Assembly: GCA_963808545.1 (NCBI GenBank) | Contig: CAWEGB010000007.1 | Location: 248,001-312,000, forward strand | Direction: 5' to 3' | DNA length: 64,000 nucleotides | Origin: JACVRW01 sp963808545 | GTDB lineage: Bacteria > Actinomycetota > Thermoleophilia > Solirubrobacterales > Thermoleophilaceae | Shown: positions 49,766-57,989 of the stretch, in pieces | Layout of the letters: every line of letters starts with the position of its first letter | Position numbering within the stretch: the first letter of the stretch is position 1 | Translations under genes and position numbers: made by a program | Notes under the pieces: model-generated | Databases searched by the model: none | The model's input: only the letters and a program-made list of their open reading frames with translations | What the model was told of the DNA's origin: nothing

Positions 49766-50922
49766 GGCAGGCAGAGCTGGTGATCGTCGGCGGCGGAGCC
49801 GCCGGGCTCGCGGCCGCGCGCGGATATCGGGATGCCGGCGGTGGCGGCGAGGTCGTGATGCTGGCGGGGGAGCCGCGGCCGCCCTACCGCCGGCCGCCGC
49901 TCACGAAGGAGTACCTGCGAGGCGAGCTCGACGCCGCAGAGCTGCCGCTCGAGGCGCCCGAGTGGTTTGCGCAGAACCGCGTGCGGATCGAGACCGGCAC
50001 GTGGGCGGCGAAGCTGGATCCCGGCGCGCGCACCGTGACCACCGAGGAGCAGGGCGAGCTGTCTTATGACCGCTGCGTGCTGGCCACCGGAGCCCGGCCC
50101 AAGCGGCCCGGACTGCCGGGAGCGGATGACCCGGCGGTGCACACCGTGCGGAGGGTCGAGGACTCCGACTGCCTTCGCCAGTTCGGGCAGGGTGACCGGG
50201 TGGTGGTGGTCGGCTCGGGGTTCATCGGCTGCGAGGCCGCGGCATCGCTGGCGATGCGCGGCGTCGAGGTCGAGCTCGCGACCGACGAGCGTCAGCCCCA
50301 GGCCGCTCGCCTCGGCGACGAGGTGGGCGCGCGGATCGCCGGCTGGTTGACAGAGGACGGCGTGACCCTGCGGCTAGGCCGCCCGGTGACGGAGATCGAG
50401 CCGGGCGGCAGGGCGCTGAGCCTGGAGGGCGGCCAGAGGATTGAGGCGTCGGCCGTCGTTCTCGCGCTGGGCATCGAGCCCAACATCGAGTTGGGCCGAA
50501 CGGCGGGACTCGAGCTCGACGACGGTCGCCTCGCCTGCGACGCGTCGGGCGGCACGAGCGCCGACGGCGTTCTGGCCGCGGGCGACGTGGCCCGGCTCGA
50601 CAATCCCACCGCCGGCCGGCGGATCACGGTCCAGCACTGGGGCGAGGCCCTTGCCCAGGGCGAGGTGGCCGGGCGCACCGCGGCGGGCGCCGAGGCGCGT
50701 TGGGACGCGGTTCCGGGCTTCTGGTCCACGATCGGCAGGCGAACGATCAAGCAGGCCGCCTGGGGCGACGGGCACGAGGAGATCCGCCTGGACGAGGGCG
50801 ACGGCGGATGGACCGCCTGGTATGAACGCGACGGGCGTTGCGTGGGCGTGCTCGCGCACGAGCGCGACGAGGACTACGAGCGCGGATCCGACGCGGTCGC
50901 GGCGGGGGCCGGGCGGCCATGA
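49762..50922 (+). CDS. FAD-dependent NAD(P)H reductase (ferredoxin reductase-like)
   Basis: A 386-residue pyridine nucleotide-disulfide-type flavoprotein. ELVIVGGGAAGLAAARGYRD binds FAD, RRPPLTKEYLRGELDAAELP is the rhodocoxin/putidaredoxin reductase-type block, VVVVGSGFIGCEAAASLAMR binds NAD(P)H, and DGVLAAGDVARLDN closes the FAD site. A C-terminal reductase domain follows (QHWGEALAQGEVAGRTAAG). It transfers electrons to an iron-sulfur or flavin partner, none of which is visible here. GTG 49762 overlaps the methyltransferase stop (GTGA), and the glycosyltransferase overlaps its own (ATGA). The operon link suggests a redox step in the pathway. Confidence 0.88.
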   Translation: MRQAELVIVGGGAAGLAAARGYRDAGGGGEVVMLAGEPRPPYRRPPLTKEYLRGELDAAELPLEAPEWFAQNRVRIETGTWAAKLDPGARTVTTEEQGELSYDRCVLATGARPKRPGLPGADDPAVHTVRRVEDSDCLRQFGQGDRVVVVGSGFIGCEAAASLAMRGVEVELATDERQPQAARLGDEVGARIAGWLTEDGVTLRLGRPVTEIEPGGRALSLEGGQRIEASAVVLALGIEPNIELGRTAGLELDDGRLACDASGGTSADGVLAAGDVARLDNPTAGRRITVQHWGEALAQGEVAGRTAAGAEARWDAVPGFWSTIGRRTIKQAAWGDGHEEIRLDEGDGGWTAWYERDGRCVGVLAHERDEDYERGSDAVAAGAGRP

Positions 50923-51677
50923 ACGCGGCTGCTCCACCCCACCCCGGACTGCGGGCCTGCGTCGTGGTGCCGGCCAAGGACGAGGAGGCGCTGGTGGGCC
51001 GCTGCCTCGACGCGCTGGCCCTGCAGCACGGAGTCGACTCGCCCAGCTACGAGGTGATCCTCGTCCTCGACCGCTGCAGCGACCGCACGCGCGCCGAGGC
51101 GCTGATGGCCGGCGCCCGGCATCCTCATCTGCGCCTGCGGCTCGTGGAGGGGCTGGGGCAAGGCGTGGGCCAGGCCCGGCGGGTGGGGATGAACGTGGCG
51201 GCGTCGCGGCTTCGCGCGGTCGGCCGGCCCCACGGCCTCATCGCGTGTACCGACGCCGACACGGTGGTTGACCGCGCGTGGGTGGCGGTTCAGCTCGAGC
51301 TGGCGGCACGAGGCGCGGTGGCCATCGGCGGGCGCATCGACATCGTCACCGACGACCTGGCCGGCCTCTCCCGACGGGCACTGGACCAGCGCAGGCTCTC
51401 CGAGGAAGGTCGCCGCTCGGCGGCGGCCGCGAGCGGCAGCGGTCTGGCCGAGCACGGCTACTTCAGCGGCGCCTCGATGTCCGTCACCGCCAGCCTCTAC
51501 GGCAAGATCGGCGGGCTGGAGCCGAGGGTGGCGCTCGAGGACGAGACGCTCGAGCGAACGCTCCGCGAGCGCGGGGTGGCCATCATCCGCTCGAACACCG
51601 TCCGCGTCCGCACCTCGGGAAGGGTCGACGGTCGCGCGCCGCGCGGGCTGGCCCACGATCTGGCCGCCTCGCTCTAG
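50919..51677 (+). CDS. Family 2 glycosyltransferase
   Basis: A 252-residue GT-A fold glycosyltransferase: CVVVPAKDEEALVGRCLDAL, PSYEVILVLDRCSDRTRAEA, a long insert, LIACTDADTVVDRAWVAVQL (metal DxD as DAD) and HGYFSGASMSVTASLYGKIG, EPRVALEDETLERTLRERG (acceptor-side ED). No membrane span, so it is cytoplasmic and non-processive. It ends the five-gene operon and would add a sugar to the modified acceptor. ATG 50919 overlaps the reductase stop. A truncated O-methyltransferase starts 18 bases downstream from its own promoter. Confidence 0.88.
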   Translation: MNAAAPPHPGLRACVVVPAKDEEALVGRCLDALALQHGVDSPSYEVILVLDRCSDRTRAEALMAGARHPHLRLRLVEGLGQGVGQARRVGMNVAASRLRAVGRPHGLIACTDADTVVDRAWVAVQLELAARGAVAIGGRIDIVTDDLAGLSRRALDQRRLSEEGRRSAAAASGSGLAEHGYFSGASMSVTASLYGKIGGLEPRVALEDETLERTLRERGVAIIRSNTVRVRTSGRVDGRAPRGLAHDLAASL

Positions 51678-51695
51678 GGCTCTAGTCTCAGCCCG

Positions 51696-52237
51696 ATGCG
51701 CATCCTCGACGAGCGGGTCGACGACTACCTCCGTTCTCTGCGGCCGGAGCGCTCCCAGGTGATGGCCGAGATGGAGGCCGTCGCCGAGCGCGATTCGGTG
51801 CCGATCGTGCACTGGGAGACCGGCCGCTTCCTCGCCTCGCTGTGCCGGGCGGCGACCCCGACCGGGCCGCGCAGGCTCGGGCGTCATTCGAGCGAGCGGG
51901 CGTGGCCGATCGAGTCGAGCTGGTGGAGGGCGACGCCCTCGAGACCATCATCGCCCTCGAAGGGCCGTTCGGCCTGCTGTTCGTGGACGCCTCGAAGGGC
52001 GAGTACGAGCGCTATATCGAGCTGGCCGAGCCGCTCCTCTCCGAGCGCTGTGTGCTGGTGGTGGACAACCTGCTGATGAGCGGAGAGGTGGCGCTTCCCG
52101 ACGGCGCGGAGACCCGCTGGGACCCGGACTCCCTGGTGTCGGCTCGGGCGCTGAATGCGGGCCTGCTCGAGAGCGAGCGCTGGCTGGCCTGCGTGCTGCC
52201 GGTGGGCGACGGCATCGGGTTTGGCGCCCGCCGGTAG
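51696..52237 (+). pseudogene. O-methyltransferase gene with deletion of the SAM-binding core
   Basis: The N-terminus is a normal caffeoyl-CoA O-methyltransferase-type protein (ILDERVDDYLRSLRPERSQV, IVHWETGRFLASLCRAA). The C-terminal half is normal in another frame (DPDRAAQARASFERAGVADR, LFVDASKGEYERYIELAEPL, VLVVDNLLMSGEVA). Between them about 35 codons are missing, including the glycine-rich SAM motif. The junction near 51855 also changes frame. Without the SAM motif the enzyme cannot work. TAGTCT (51683-51688) lies seven bases before the ATG, so the remnant is still probably transcribed. Confidence 0.85.
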
Positions 52238-52301
52238 GCGGCCGGCGTTCGCGCCTGAGTGCGCCGGGTAGCAGCGGGCTTCACCCGAACTCAGGAGCCT
52301 C

Positions 52302-53234
52302 ATGATCCTCCGCCTCGACCGGCACGCCGCCGAGCTGCCGCCTCCCTCTGAGCCCGACCCCGCCGGGGCCCGCATCGTCCAGGAGCTGATGGGCGGCCGC
52401 TTCGGCGAGATGTCGACGCTCATGAACTACACGTTCCAGTCGTTCAACTTCCGCAACCGCCAGGATGCACGCCCCTTCTACGACCTGGTGGCCAACATAG
52501 CGGCCGAGGAGTACGGCCACATCGAGCTCGTGGCCGCCGCCATCAACAACATGCTGACCGGGGCCAGTTCCAACAGGAAGGCGCCGAACAACTCGATGAC
52601 GTCGCTCAAGGACGAGGGGATCAATCCCCAGCATTTCGCCGTCGGCGGCCAGGGCGCCCTCTGCCAGGACTCCAACGGCAAGCCGTGGAACGGCGACTAC
52701 GTCTTCTCCTCCGGCGACCTGGTCGAGGACCTGACCCACAATTTCTTCCTCGAGACCGGCGCTCGCAACGGCAAGCTCAAGGTCTACGAGATGTGCGACC
52801 ACCCCGCGGCTCGGGCGCTGACCGGCTATCTGCTGGTCCGGGGCGGGGTCCACCAAGTGGCCTATGCGCGGGCGGTGGAGAAGCTGACGGGCGCCGACCT
52901 GGGCAAGTTGTTTCCCGCTCCGCGGATCCCCACGGACAAGATCAAGGAGTGCAAGCCGCACATCAAGAAGGGTCTGCACCTGCAGCTGTACCGCTTCTCC
53001 CCGGACGACTACCGCGAGCTGGCGGCTGTGTTCAACGGGCCACATCCCGAGACCGGCGAGGAGCTCGAGGTGGTCGACGAGGCCCCGGAGGGCGTGCCTC
53101 CCACGGACCTGCCGGCGCAGACGACGGTGTTCTCCCCGGACTACGCACCGGAGGAGATCGCCGAGATCGCCCAGAAGCTGCGCAAGCAGGCCGGCCTGCC
53201 CGACAAGCCCGAGGCCGAGGTGGTCAGCGTCTAG
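52302..53234 (+). CDS. Manganese catalase
   Basis: A 310-residue ferritin-like Mn catalase that converts hydrogen peroxide to water and oxygen. Metal ligands are spread as expected: Glu in VQELMGGRFGEMSTLMNYTF, Glu-x-x-His in IAAEEYGHIELVAAAINNML, Glu in THNFFLETGARNGKLKVYEM and His in LLVRGGVHQVAYARAVEKLT. AGGAG lies before ATG 52302. The C-terminal region (about residues 215-310) wraps the subunit, as in hexameric Mn catalases. It is convergent with a DUF2294 gene, three bases away. Likely oxidative-stress defence independent of heme. Confidence 0.94.
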   Translation: MILRLDRHAAELPPPSEPDPAGARIVQELMGGRFGEMSTLMNYTFQSFNFRNRQDARPFYDLVANIAAEEYGHIELVAAAINNMLTGASSNRKAPNNSMTSLKDEGINPQHFAVGGQGALCQDSNGKPWNGDYVFSSGDLVEDLTHNFFLETGARNGKLKVYEMCDHPAARALTGYLLVRGGVHQVAYARAVEKLTGADLGKLFPAPRIPTDKIKECKPHIKKGLHLQLYRFSPDDYRELAAVFNGPHPETGEELEVVDEAPEGVPPTDLPAQTTVFSPDYAPEEIAEIAQKLRKQAGLPDKPEAEVVSV

Positions 53235-53237
53235 GCA

Positions 53238-53621
53238 CTACGCGGCCGGGTTCTCCTCCTCGAAGGAGGTCATGTCGGTACGGTCACCCGCGAGGATGAA
53301 GATCTCGACCGAGATGTCGGCCTCGAGATCGGTTTCGCTGAGGAAGGCGCGCACCTCACGGCCGGTGGCCTGCTCGACGATGGCCGTGAACTGATCGGCC
53401 ATGACGCGCTGGAAGCGGCGCCGGATCTCCTGGATGCCGTCCGACTCGCCGCGCGCGATCAGGGTGCGTTCAGCCGGCGTGAAGGTCTCCTCCAGGACCA
53501 CCACCACGAGCTCCCGGTCCATGTAGACCTTGGACTTCGTGGGCCCGCGGCCGTAGTACTTGCTCTGGAGGCTCGCGATCTCGTCCGCGATCGTGGCGCG
53601 CACCTCGCCTTCCAGGTCCAT
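53238..53621 (-). CDS. DUF2294 family protein
   Basis: A 127-residue protein: EGEVRATIADEIASLQSKYY, GRGPTKSKVYMDRELVVVVL, FTPAERTLIARGESDGIQEI and FQRVMADQFTAIVEQATGRE. The pattern and the GRGPTKSKVYMDR block match DUF2294. Its role is not established. Many members sit next to ion-transport or redox genes, which does not help here. AGAGGA lies four bases before ATG 53621. It is convergent with manganese catalase and divergent from an NAD(P)-binding protein; the 123-base gap upstream contains repeats. Confidence 0.85.
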   Translation of the reverse strand: MDLEGEVRATIADEIASLQSKYYGRGPTKSKVYMDRELVVVVLEETFTPAERTLIARGESDGIQEIRRRFQRVMADQFTAIVEQATGREVRAFLSETDLEADISVEIFILAGDRTDMTSFEEENPAA

Positions 53622-53633
53622 AGTTCCTCTTCC

Positions 53634-53668
53634 GATAGCTGAAAGCGCCGTATCTAGATAGCTGGAAA
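53634..53668. repeat. Direct repeats and palindrome upstream of the DUF2294 gene
   Basis: GATAGCTGAAA (53634-53644) and GATAGCTGGAAA (53657-53668) are direct repeats 23 bases apart, about two helical turns. The second repeat overlaps a perfect palindrome TATCTAGATA (53651-53660). A further inverted pair, CTCGGT and ACCGAG, lies at about 53685-53708. They sit between the divergent DUF2294 and NAD(P)-binding genes and look like regulator sites; no protein can be named. Confidence 0.4.
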
Positions 53669-53744
53669 CAGCCAAACCGTCAACCTCGGTACGTACGCCG
53701 GACCGAGCCGGATTGACCCCTCCTGTACCGAGCGCCGTATCGGT

Positions 53745-54644
53745 GTGGTGGACCAACGGCAGACATTGATAACGGGCGCCACCGGCTTCGTGGGCGCACA
53801 TCTGGTTGAGGCCTTGAGGGACCGCCCCGGCGAGCTGCGGGTGATCGTGCGCGACGCGGCCAAGCTCGGCGACCCGCGCAGCCTCAGCGTCGTGGAAGGC
53901 GACCTCGGCGACGAGAGCGCGCTCGAGGAGGCCCTGAGCGGCTGCCGGACCGCGTACTACCTGGTGCACTCGATGGAGCCGGGCCACGACGAAGAGTTCG
54001 CCGAGCGCGACCGCGAGCTCGCCGAGGGCTTCGTGGCCGCGGCCGAGCGGTCGGGTGTAGAGCGCTTGATCTACCTCACCGGCATCGTGCCGGCCAACGG
54101 TGCCAGCGAGCATCTGCAGTCGCGCCACCAGGTCGAGGAGGTGCTGGGCGGTAGCTCACCCGAGCTGGTGAGTCTCAGGACGTCGATGGTCGTGGGGGCG
54201 CAGAGCGATTCCTTTCGCACCCTCGCGCAGATCGTGGACCGGCTTCCGGTGCTCGCGCTTCCGAGCTGGCGCGACATGCGCAGTCAGCCGGTGGCCATCG
54301 CCGACGTGGTGGCCGCACTGGTGGCCGCGGAGCGAGTGGCGCCCGGGATCTACGAGATCGCCGGTCCCGACACCCTGACCATGGAGGAGATGGTCGGGGC
54401 GATCGGCGAGCTCAACGGCGGGGTGAAGCCCAGTGTGCCGCTGCCCTTCAGCTCGAGCCGGCTGGAGGCCGCCGCCGCTGCGCTCGTGACCGACTCGTCG
54501 CGCGAGGTCCTCGAACCGCTGATGGAGGGCCTGCACGAGGACCTTGTGGTGGATGAGAACTCGCTGGAGAGCGTGTTCGGCGTGTCGCCCACCCCGTTTC
54601 GGAGCGCCGCCGCGTCCGCGCTCGATCAGCTGCACGAGGGCTGA
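53745..54644 (+). CDS. Atypical SDR, NAD(P)H-binding epimerase-like protein
   Basis: A 299-residue Rossmann protein: RQTLITGATGFVGAHLVEAL binds NAD(P), then VVEGDLGDESALEEALSGCR, AYYLVHSMEPGHDEEFAERD and RLIYLTGIVPANG. The SLRTSMVVGAQSDSFRTLAQ and PVAIADVVAALVAAERVAPG blocks are typical of the YwnB/NmrA-like branch that lacks a classical Tyr-x-x-x-Lys. GTG 53745 opens the protein, one base before a second GTG. The function is unknown; a sugar or ubiquinone-assembly role is possible. A small basic protein gene follows after one base. Confidence 0.85.
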   Translation: MVDQRQTLITGATGFVGAHLVEALRDRPGELRVIVRDAAKLGDPRSLSVVEGDLGDESALEEALSGCRTAYYLVHSMEPGHDEEFAERDRELAEGFVAAAERSGVERLIYLTGIVPANGASEHLQSRHQVEEVLGGSSPELVSLRTSMVVGAQSDSFRTLAQIVDRLPVLALPSWRDMRSQPVAIADVVAALVAAERVAPGIYEIAGPDTLTMEEMVGAIGELNGGVKPSVPLPFSSSRLEAAAAALVTDSSREVLEPLMEGLHEDLVVDENSLESVFGVSPTPFRSAAASALDQLHEG

Positions 54645-54645
54645 G

Positions 54646-54879
54646 ATGCCCGAGCGAACGTCCGACGGACGCTACGTCGTCATCGACGGCCGCCGCTGGC
54701 GTGCCAGCGATCCGTCGCTGCCCGAGGAGCGCCGGCGCGAGCTCGTTCGCGAGCTCATGTCGGCTCGCTCCTCGGTGGGCTGGGCCAAGCGCAAGAAGGA
54801 CAAGGAGGCCGAACGCCGCGCCCGCGACCGCGTTCACGCGGCCAAGGTGGCGCTCGGCGAGCGCGGCCCACGCTGGTGA
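54646..54879 (+). CDS. Small basic hypothetical protein
   Basis: A 77-residue protein beginning RTSDGRYVVIDGRRWRASDP, a compact strand pair, followed by a long highly charged helix (ERRRELVRELMSARSSVGWA, KRKKDKEAERRARDRVHAAK). The net positive helix could bind nucleic acid. ATG 54646 starts after a single base following the SDR stop, so they are translationally coupled. It is convergent with a membrane-protein gene. I recognise no family. Confidence 0.75.
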   Translation: MPERTSDGRYVVIDGRRWRASDPSLPEERRRELVRELMSARSSVGWAKRKKDKEAERRARDRVHAAKVALGERGPRW

Positions 54880-54887
54880 GAGAAGTC

Positions 54888-55436
54888 CTAGCGGGCGTCG
54901 TTGCGGTCGACCGGGCGGCTGCGGTCCCCGGGCGTCCAGGCGGCTTGCTGGTGGCGCGTGGCCTGGCCTGAGCCGGCCGGCGCGGAGCCGCCGTCCTCCT
55001 CCTCACTGCTCAACAACCGGCGAACGGGTCCGCGCTCCTCGCCCTCCGCGCGATCGATCAGCCGGTTGAGGTCGCCCTCGGGATCGCGCACGCCGCGGGC
55101 CTCGAGTGCCGCGGCCGCCGTCGGCGACGGGGCCTCGACGTCGCCCAGCAACCGCAGGGTGGTGAACAGCACGATGGCGGTGCCGACGAAGTGCACGGCC
55201 AGTGCGGCGGCCATCAGCCACCAGCTGCCGGTGAGCACGCTGAGGAAGGCCCCGACGACCAAGGCCACGACGAGCAGCAATCCGATCAGGAGCCGAGAGG
55301 ACCAAGCGGCCGCCAGCAGGGTCTGCCGCTCCTGCGGAGCCTCCCGCTCGTCCTCGTCGAGGGCTCGCTGGGCCGCCTCAGGGCCCACCACGTCCTCCAG
55401 CTCTCGCTGCATGATCTGCCTGGCGCTTTCCTCCAT
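54888..55436 (-). CDS. Two-span membrane protein, function unknown
   Basis: A 182-residue protein. A soluble acidic helical start (REAPQERQTLLAAAWSSR preceded by a coiled segment) leads into two membrane spans, LLIGLLLVVALVVGAFLSVL and LMAAALAVHFVGTAIVLFTT. A long soluble C-terminus rich in Glu and Arg follows, ending in a Gly/Ala/Arg tail. Size and arrangement suggest a small membrane-anchored scaffold. ATG 55436 is the start, and 70 bases separate it from the divergent four-span protein gene. No family recognised. Confidence 0.72.
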   Translation of the reverse strand: MEESARQIMQRELEDVVGPEAAQRALDEDEREAPQERQTLLAAAWSSRLLIGLLLVVALVVGAFLSVLTGSWWLMAAALAVHFVGTAIVLFTTLRLLGDVEAPSPTAAAALEARGVRDPEGDLNRLIDRAEGEERGPVRRLLSSEEEDGGSAPAGSGQATRHQQAAWTPGDRSRPVDRNDAR

Positions 55437-55506
55437 ACAGGGGATACGCCCGCCGGCTCGGCGGGCGTCGACTCCGGTCCCGCCAGGAAGTGGTACTACG
55501 CAGGTC

Positions 55507-55878
55507 ATGAGGATTCTCCTGATCGTCTTCGCGGTGTCCCAGATCGTGCTCGGCCTGCTGTTGTGGCTGGCACCCGGCTTCTTCCACGAGGAGATCGGCC
55601 CGTACGGTGCTCGCAACGACCATTACATGGGCGACCTGGCCACCTGGTACCTGGCGCTCGGCGGCGTGTTGCTGGCCTCACTGCGTCAGGTCTCGTGGCG
55701 GGTGCCGGTGCTCGCGCTGGCCTTCGCCCAGAACACACTGCACGCGGTCAACCACCTGATCGACGTGAGTGAGGCCGACCCGTCGTGGCTCGGGCCGTTC
55801 AATCTCGTCTCACTCGTGCTCGTGTCGATCCTCCTGGCCTGGATGCTGAACCGCGAGCGGCGGGCGGCGCGGGCATGA
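55507..55878 (+). CDS. Four-span membrane protein, DoxX-like size, function unknown
   Basis: A 123-residue protein with four spans: RILLIVFAVSQIVLGLLLWL, MGDLATWYLALGGVLLASL, VPVLALAFAQNTLHAVNHL and FNLVSLVLVSILLAWMLNRE. A polar loop near residue 25-45 (GFFHEEIGPYGARNDHYMGD) carries His, Glu and Asp residues that could bind a cofactor or ion. ATG 55507 lies near a TACTAC box, and the downstream epimerase gene overlaps its end (ATGA). I do not recognise a named family. Confidence 0.75.
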   Translation: MRILLIVFAVSQIVLGLLLWLAPGFFHEEIGPYGARNDHYMGDLATWYLALGGVLLASLRQVSWRVPVLALAFAQNTLHAVNHLIDVSEADPSWLGPFNLVSLVLVSILLAWMLNRERRAARA

Positions 55879-56831
55879 AGGTCTTCGTGGCGGGCGCCAG
55901 CGGCGCGGTGGGCCGGCCGCTCGTGCCCCGGCTCGTGGCCGCCGGGCACGAGGTCACCGGCATGACGCGGTCCCCCGCGAACGCAGACGCCATCCGCTCG
56001 GCCGGCGCGCGGGCCGTGGTGGTGGACGTGTTCGATCGCGACGCGCTCATCGGGGTGATCACCGACATCGCTCCCGAGGTCCTCGTGCACGAGCTGACCG
56101 CGCTGCCGGAGCGCTTCGAGCCGCGCAAGAAGGATCTCTACGAGCCGACCAACCGGGTGCGCACGGAGGGCACCCGCAACCTGCTCGACGCGGCCGAGGC
56201 CGCCGGCACCGGGCGGGTGATCTGCCAGAGCATTGCCTTCGCCTACCGCCCCGGGCCGCAGCCACGGGTGCTCGACGAGTCGGCGCCGCTGTTCACCGAC
56301 GCCGCGCCTCCCTTCGGCCCCGCCACCCAGGCGGTGGAGGTGATGGAGCGGATGGTGCTCGAGGCTGACGGCATGGAGGGCCTGGTCCTGCGCTACGGCT
56401 GGTTCTACGGGCCGGGCACCTACTACGCCGCCGATGGCGCGACAGCCGCCGATGTGCGGCGGAGGCGCTTCCCCGTGGTGGGCGACGGCGGCGGCCTGTT
56501 CTCGTTCGTGCACGTCGACGATGCGGCGGACGCCACCGTGGCGGCGGTGGAGCGAGGCGCTCCGGGCGTCTACAACGTCGTGGACGACGAGCCGGCTGCG
56601 ATGCGCGACTGGCTGCCGGTGTACGCCGAGGCCCTGGGCGCCAGGCCGCCCCGCCGCGTGCCGGTATGGCTCGCCCGGTTCGTGGCCGGCCGCATGGTGG
56701 CCGACATGGCCACCGTCCTCCCGGGTGCGGCCAACGCCAGGGCCAGGCGCGAGCTGGGCTGGCGGCCGGTGCACTCGAGCTGGCGCAGCGGCTTCGCCGA
56801 GTCGCTGCGCGCTCAGCGGGCCAGCGTGTAG
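55875..56831 (+). CDS. NAD-dependent epimerase/dehydratase family protein
   Basis: A 318-residue extended SDR. KVFVAGASGAVGRPLVPRLV binds NAD, VVVDVFDRDALIGVITDIAP follows, then TRNLLDAAEAAGTGRVICQS, EVMERMVLEADGMEGLVLRY, GWFYGPGTYYAADGATAADV and FSFVHVDDAADATVAAVERG. Instead of Tyr-x-x-x-Lys it has a shifted aromatic position, so the chemistry is uncertain. ATG 55875 overlaps the upstream membrane-protein stop (ATGA), coupling the two. Its last 19 bases overlap the convergent small membrane protein. Confidence 0.87.
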   Translation: MKVFVAGASGAVGRPLVPRLVAAGHEVTGMTRSPANADAIRSAGARAVVVDVFDRDALIGVITDIAPEVLVHELTALPERFEPRKKDLYEPTNRVRTEGTRNLLDAAEAAGTGRVICQSIAFAYRPGPQPRVLDESAPLFTDAAPPFGPATQAVEVMERMVLEADGMEGLVLRYGWFYGPGTYYAADGATAADVRRRRFPVVGDGGGLFSFVHVDDAADATVAAVERGAPGVYNVVDDEPAAMRDWLPVYAEALGARPPRRVPVWLARFVAGRMVADMATVLPGAANARARRELGWRPVHSSWRSGFAESLRAQRASV

Positions 56832-57022
56832 GTCAGCGGCAGCAACACCGTGGCCGCGAACACCATCGTCACCCCGATGGCCACCGTGGTGCGGGACTTG
56901 ATCACGTGGCCGAGCGTGCCCACGACGAAGCCCAGGATCAGCAGCGCGATGAAGAAAGTGGGCGAGACGCGAAAGTCCCCGCCGGGGTCCGGACCGTCGC
57001 CGGGGTCGAGAAAGTCCGACAT
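56813..57022 (-). CDS. Small two-span membrane protein
   Basis: A 69-residue protein. An acidic soluble start (SDFLDPGDGPDPGGDFRVSP) leads into TFFIALLILGFVVGTLGHVI, a basic turn (KSRTT) and a second span, VAIGVTMVFAATVLLPLTYT. ATG 57022 is used. The charge arrangement (positive turn between two spans) fits an inner-face loop. It is convergent with the epimerase (19-base overlap) and divergent from the MoxR gene, 51 bases away. No family recognised. Confidence 0.7.
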   Translation of the reverse strand: MSDFLDPGDGPDPGGDFRVSPTFFIALLILGFVVGTLGHVIKSRTTVAIGVTMVFAATVLLPLTYTLAR

Positions 57023-57073
57023 CGCGTGGAGGAAGGCGAGGAGCAAGGGCGCCGAAAGTATCCTTGGCCGCGC

Positions 57074-57970
<897 letters not shown>

Positions 57971-57989
57971 CCCCGCGTTGTACGGCGGC

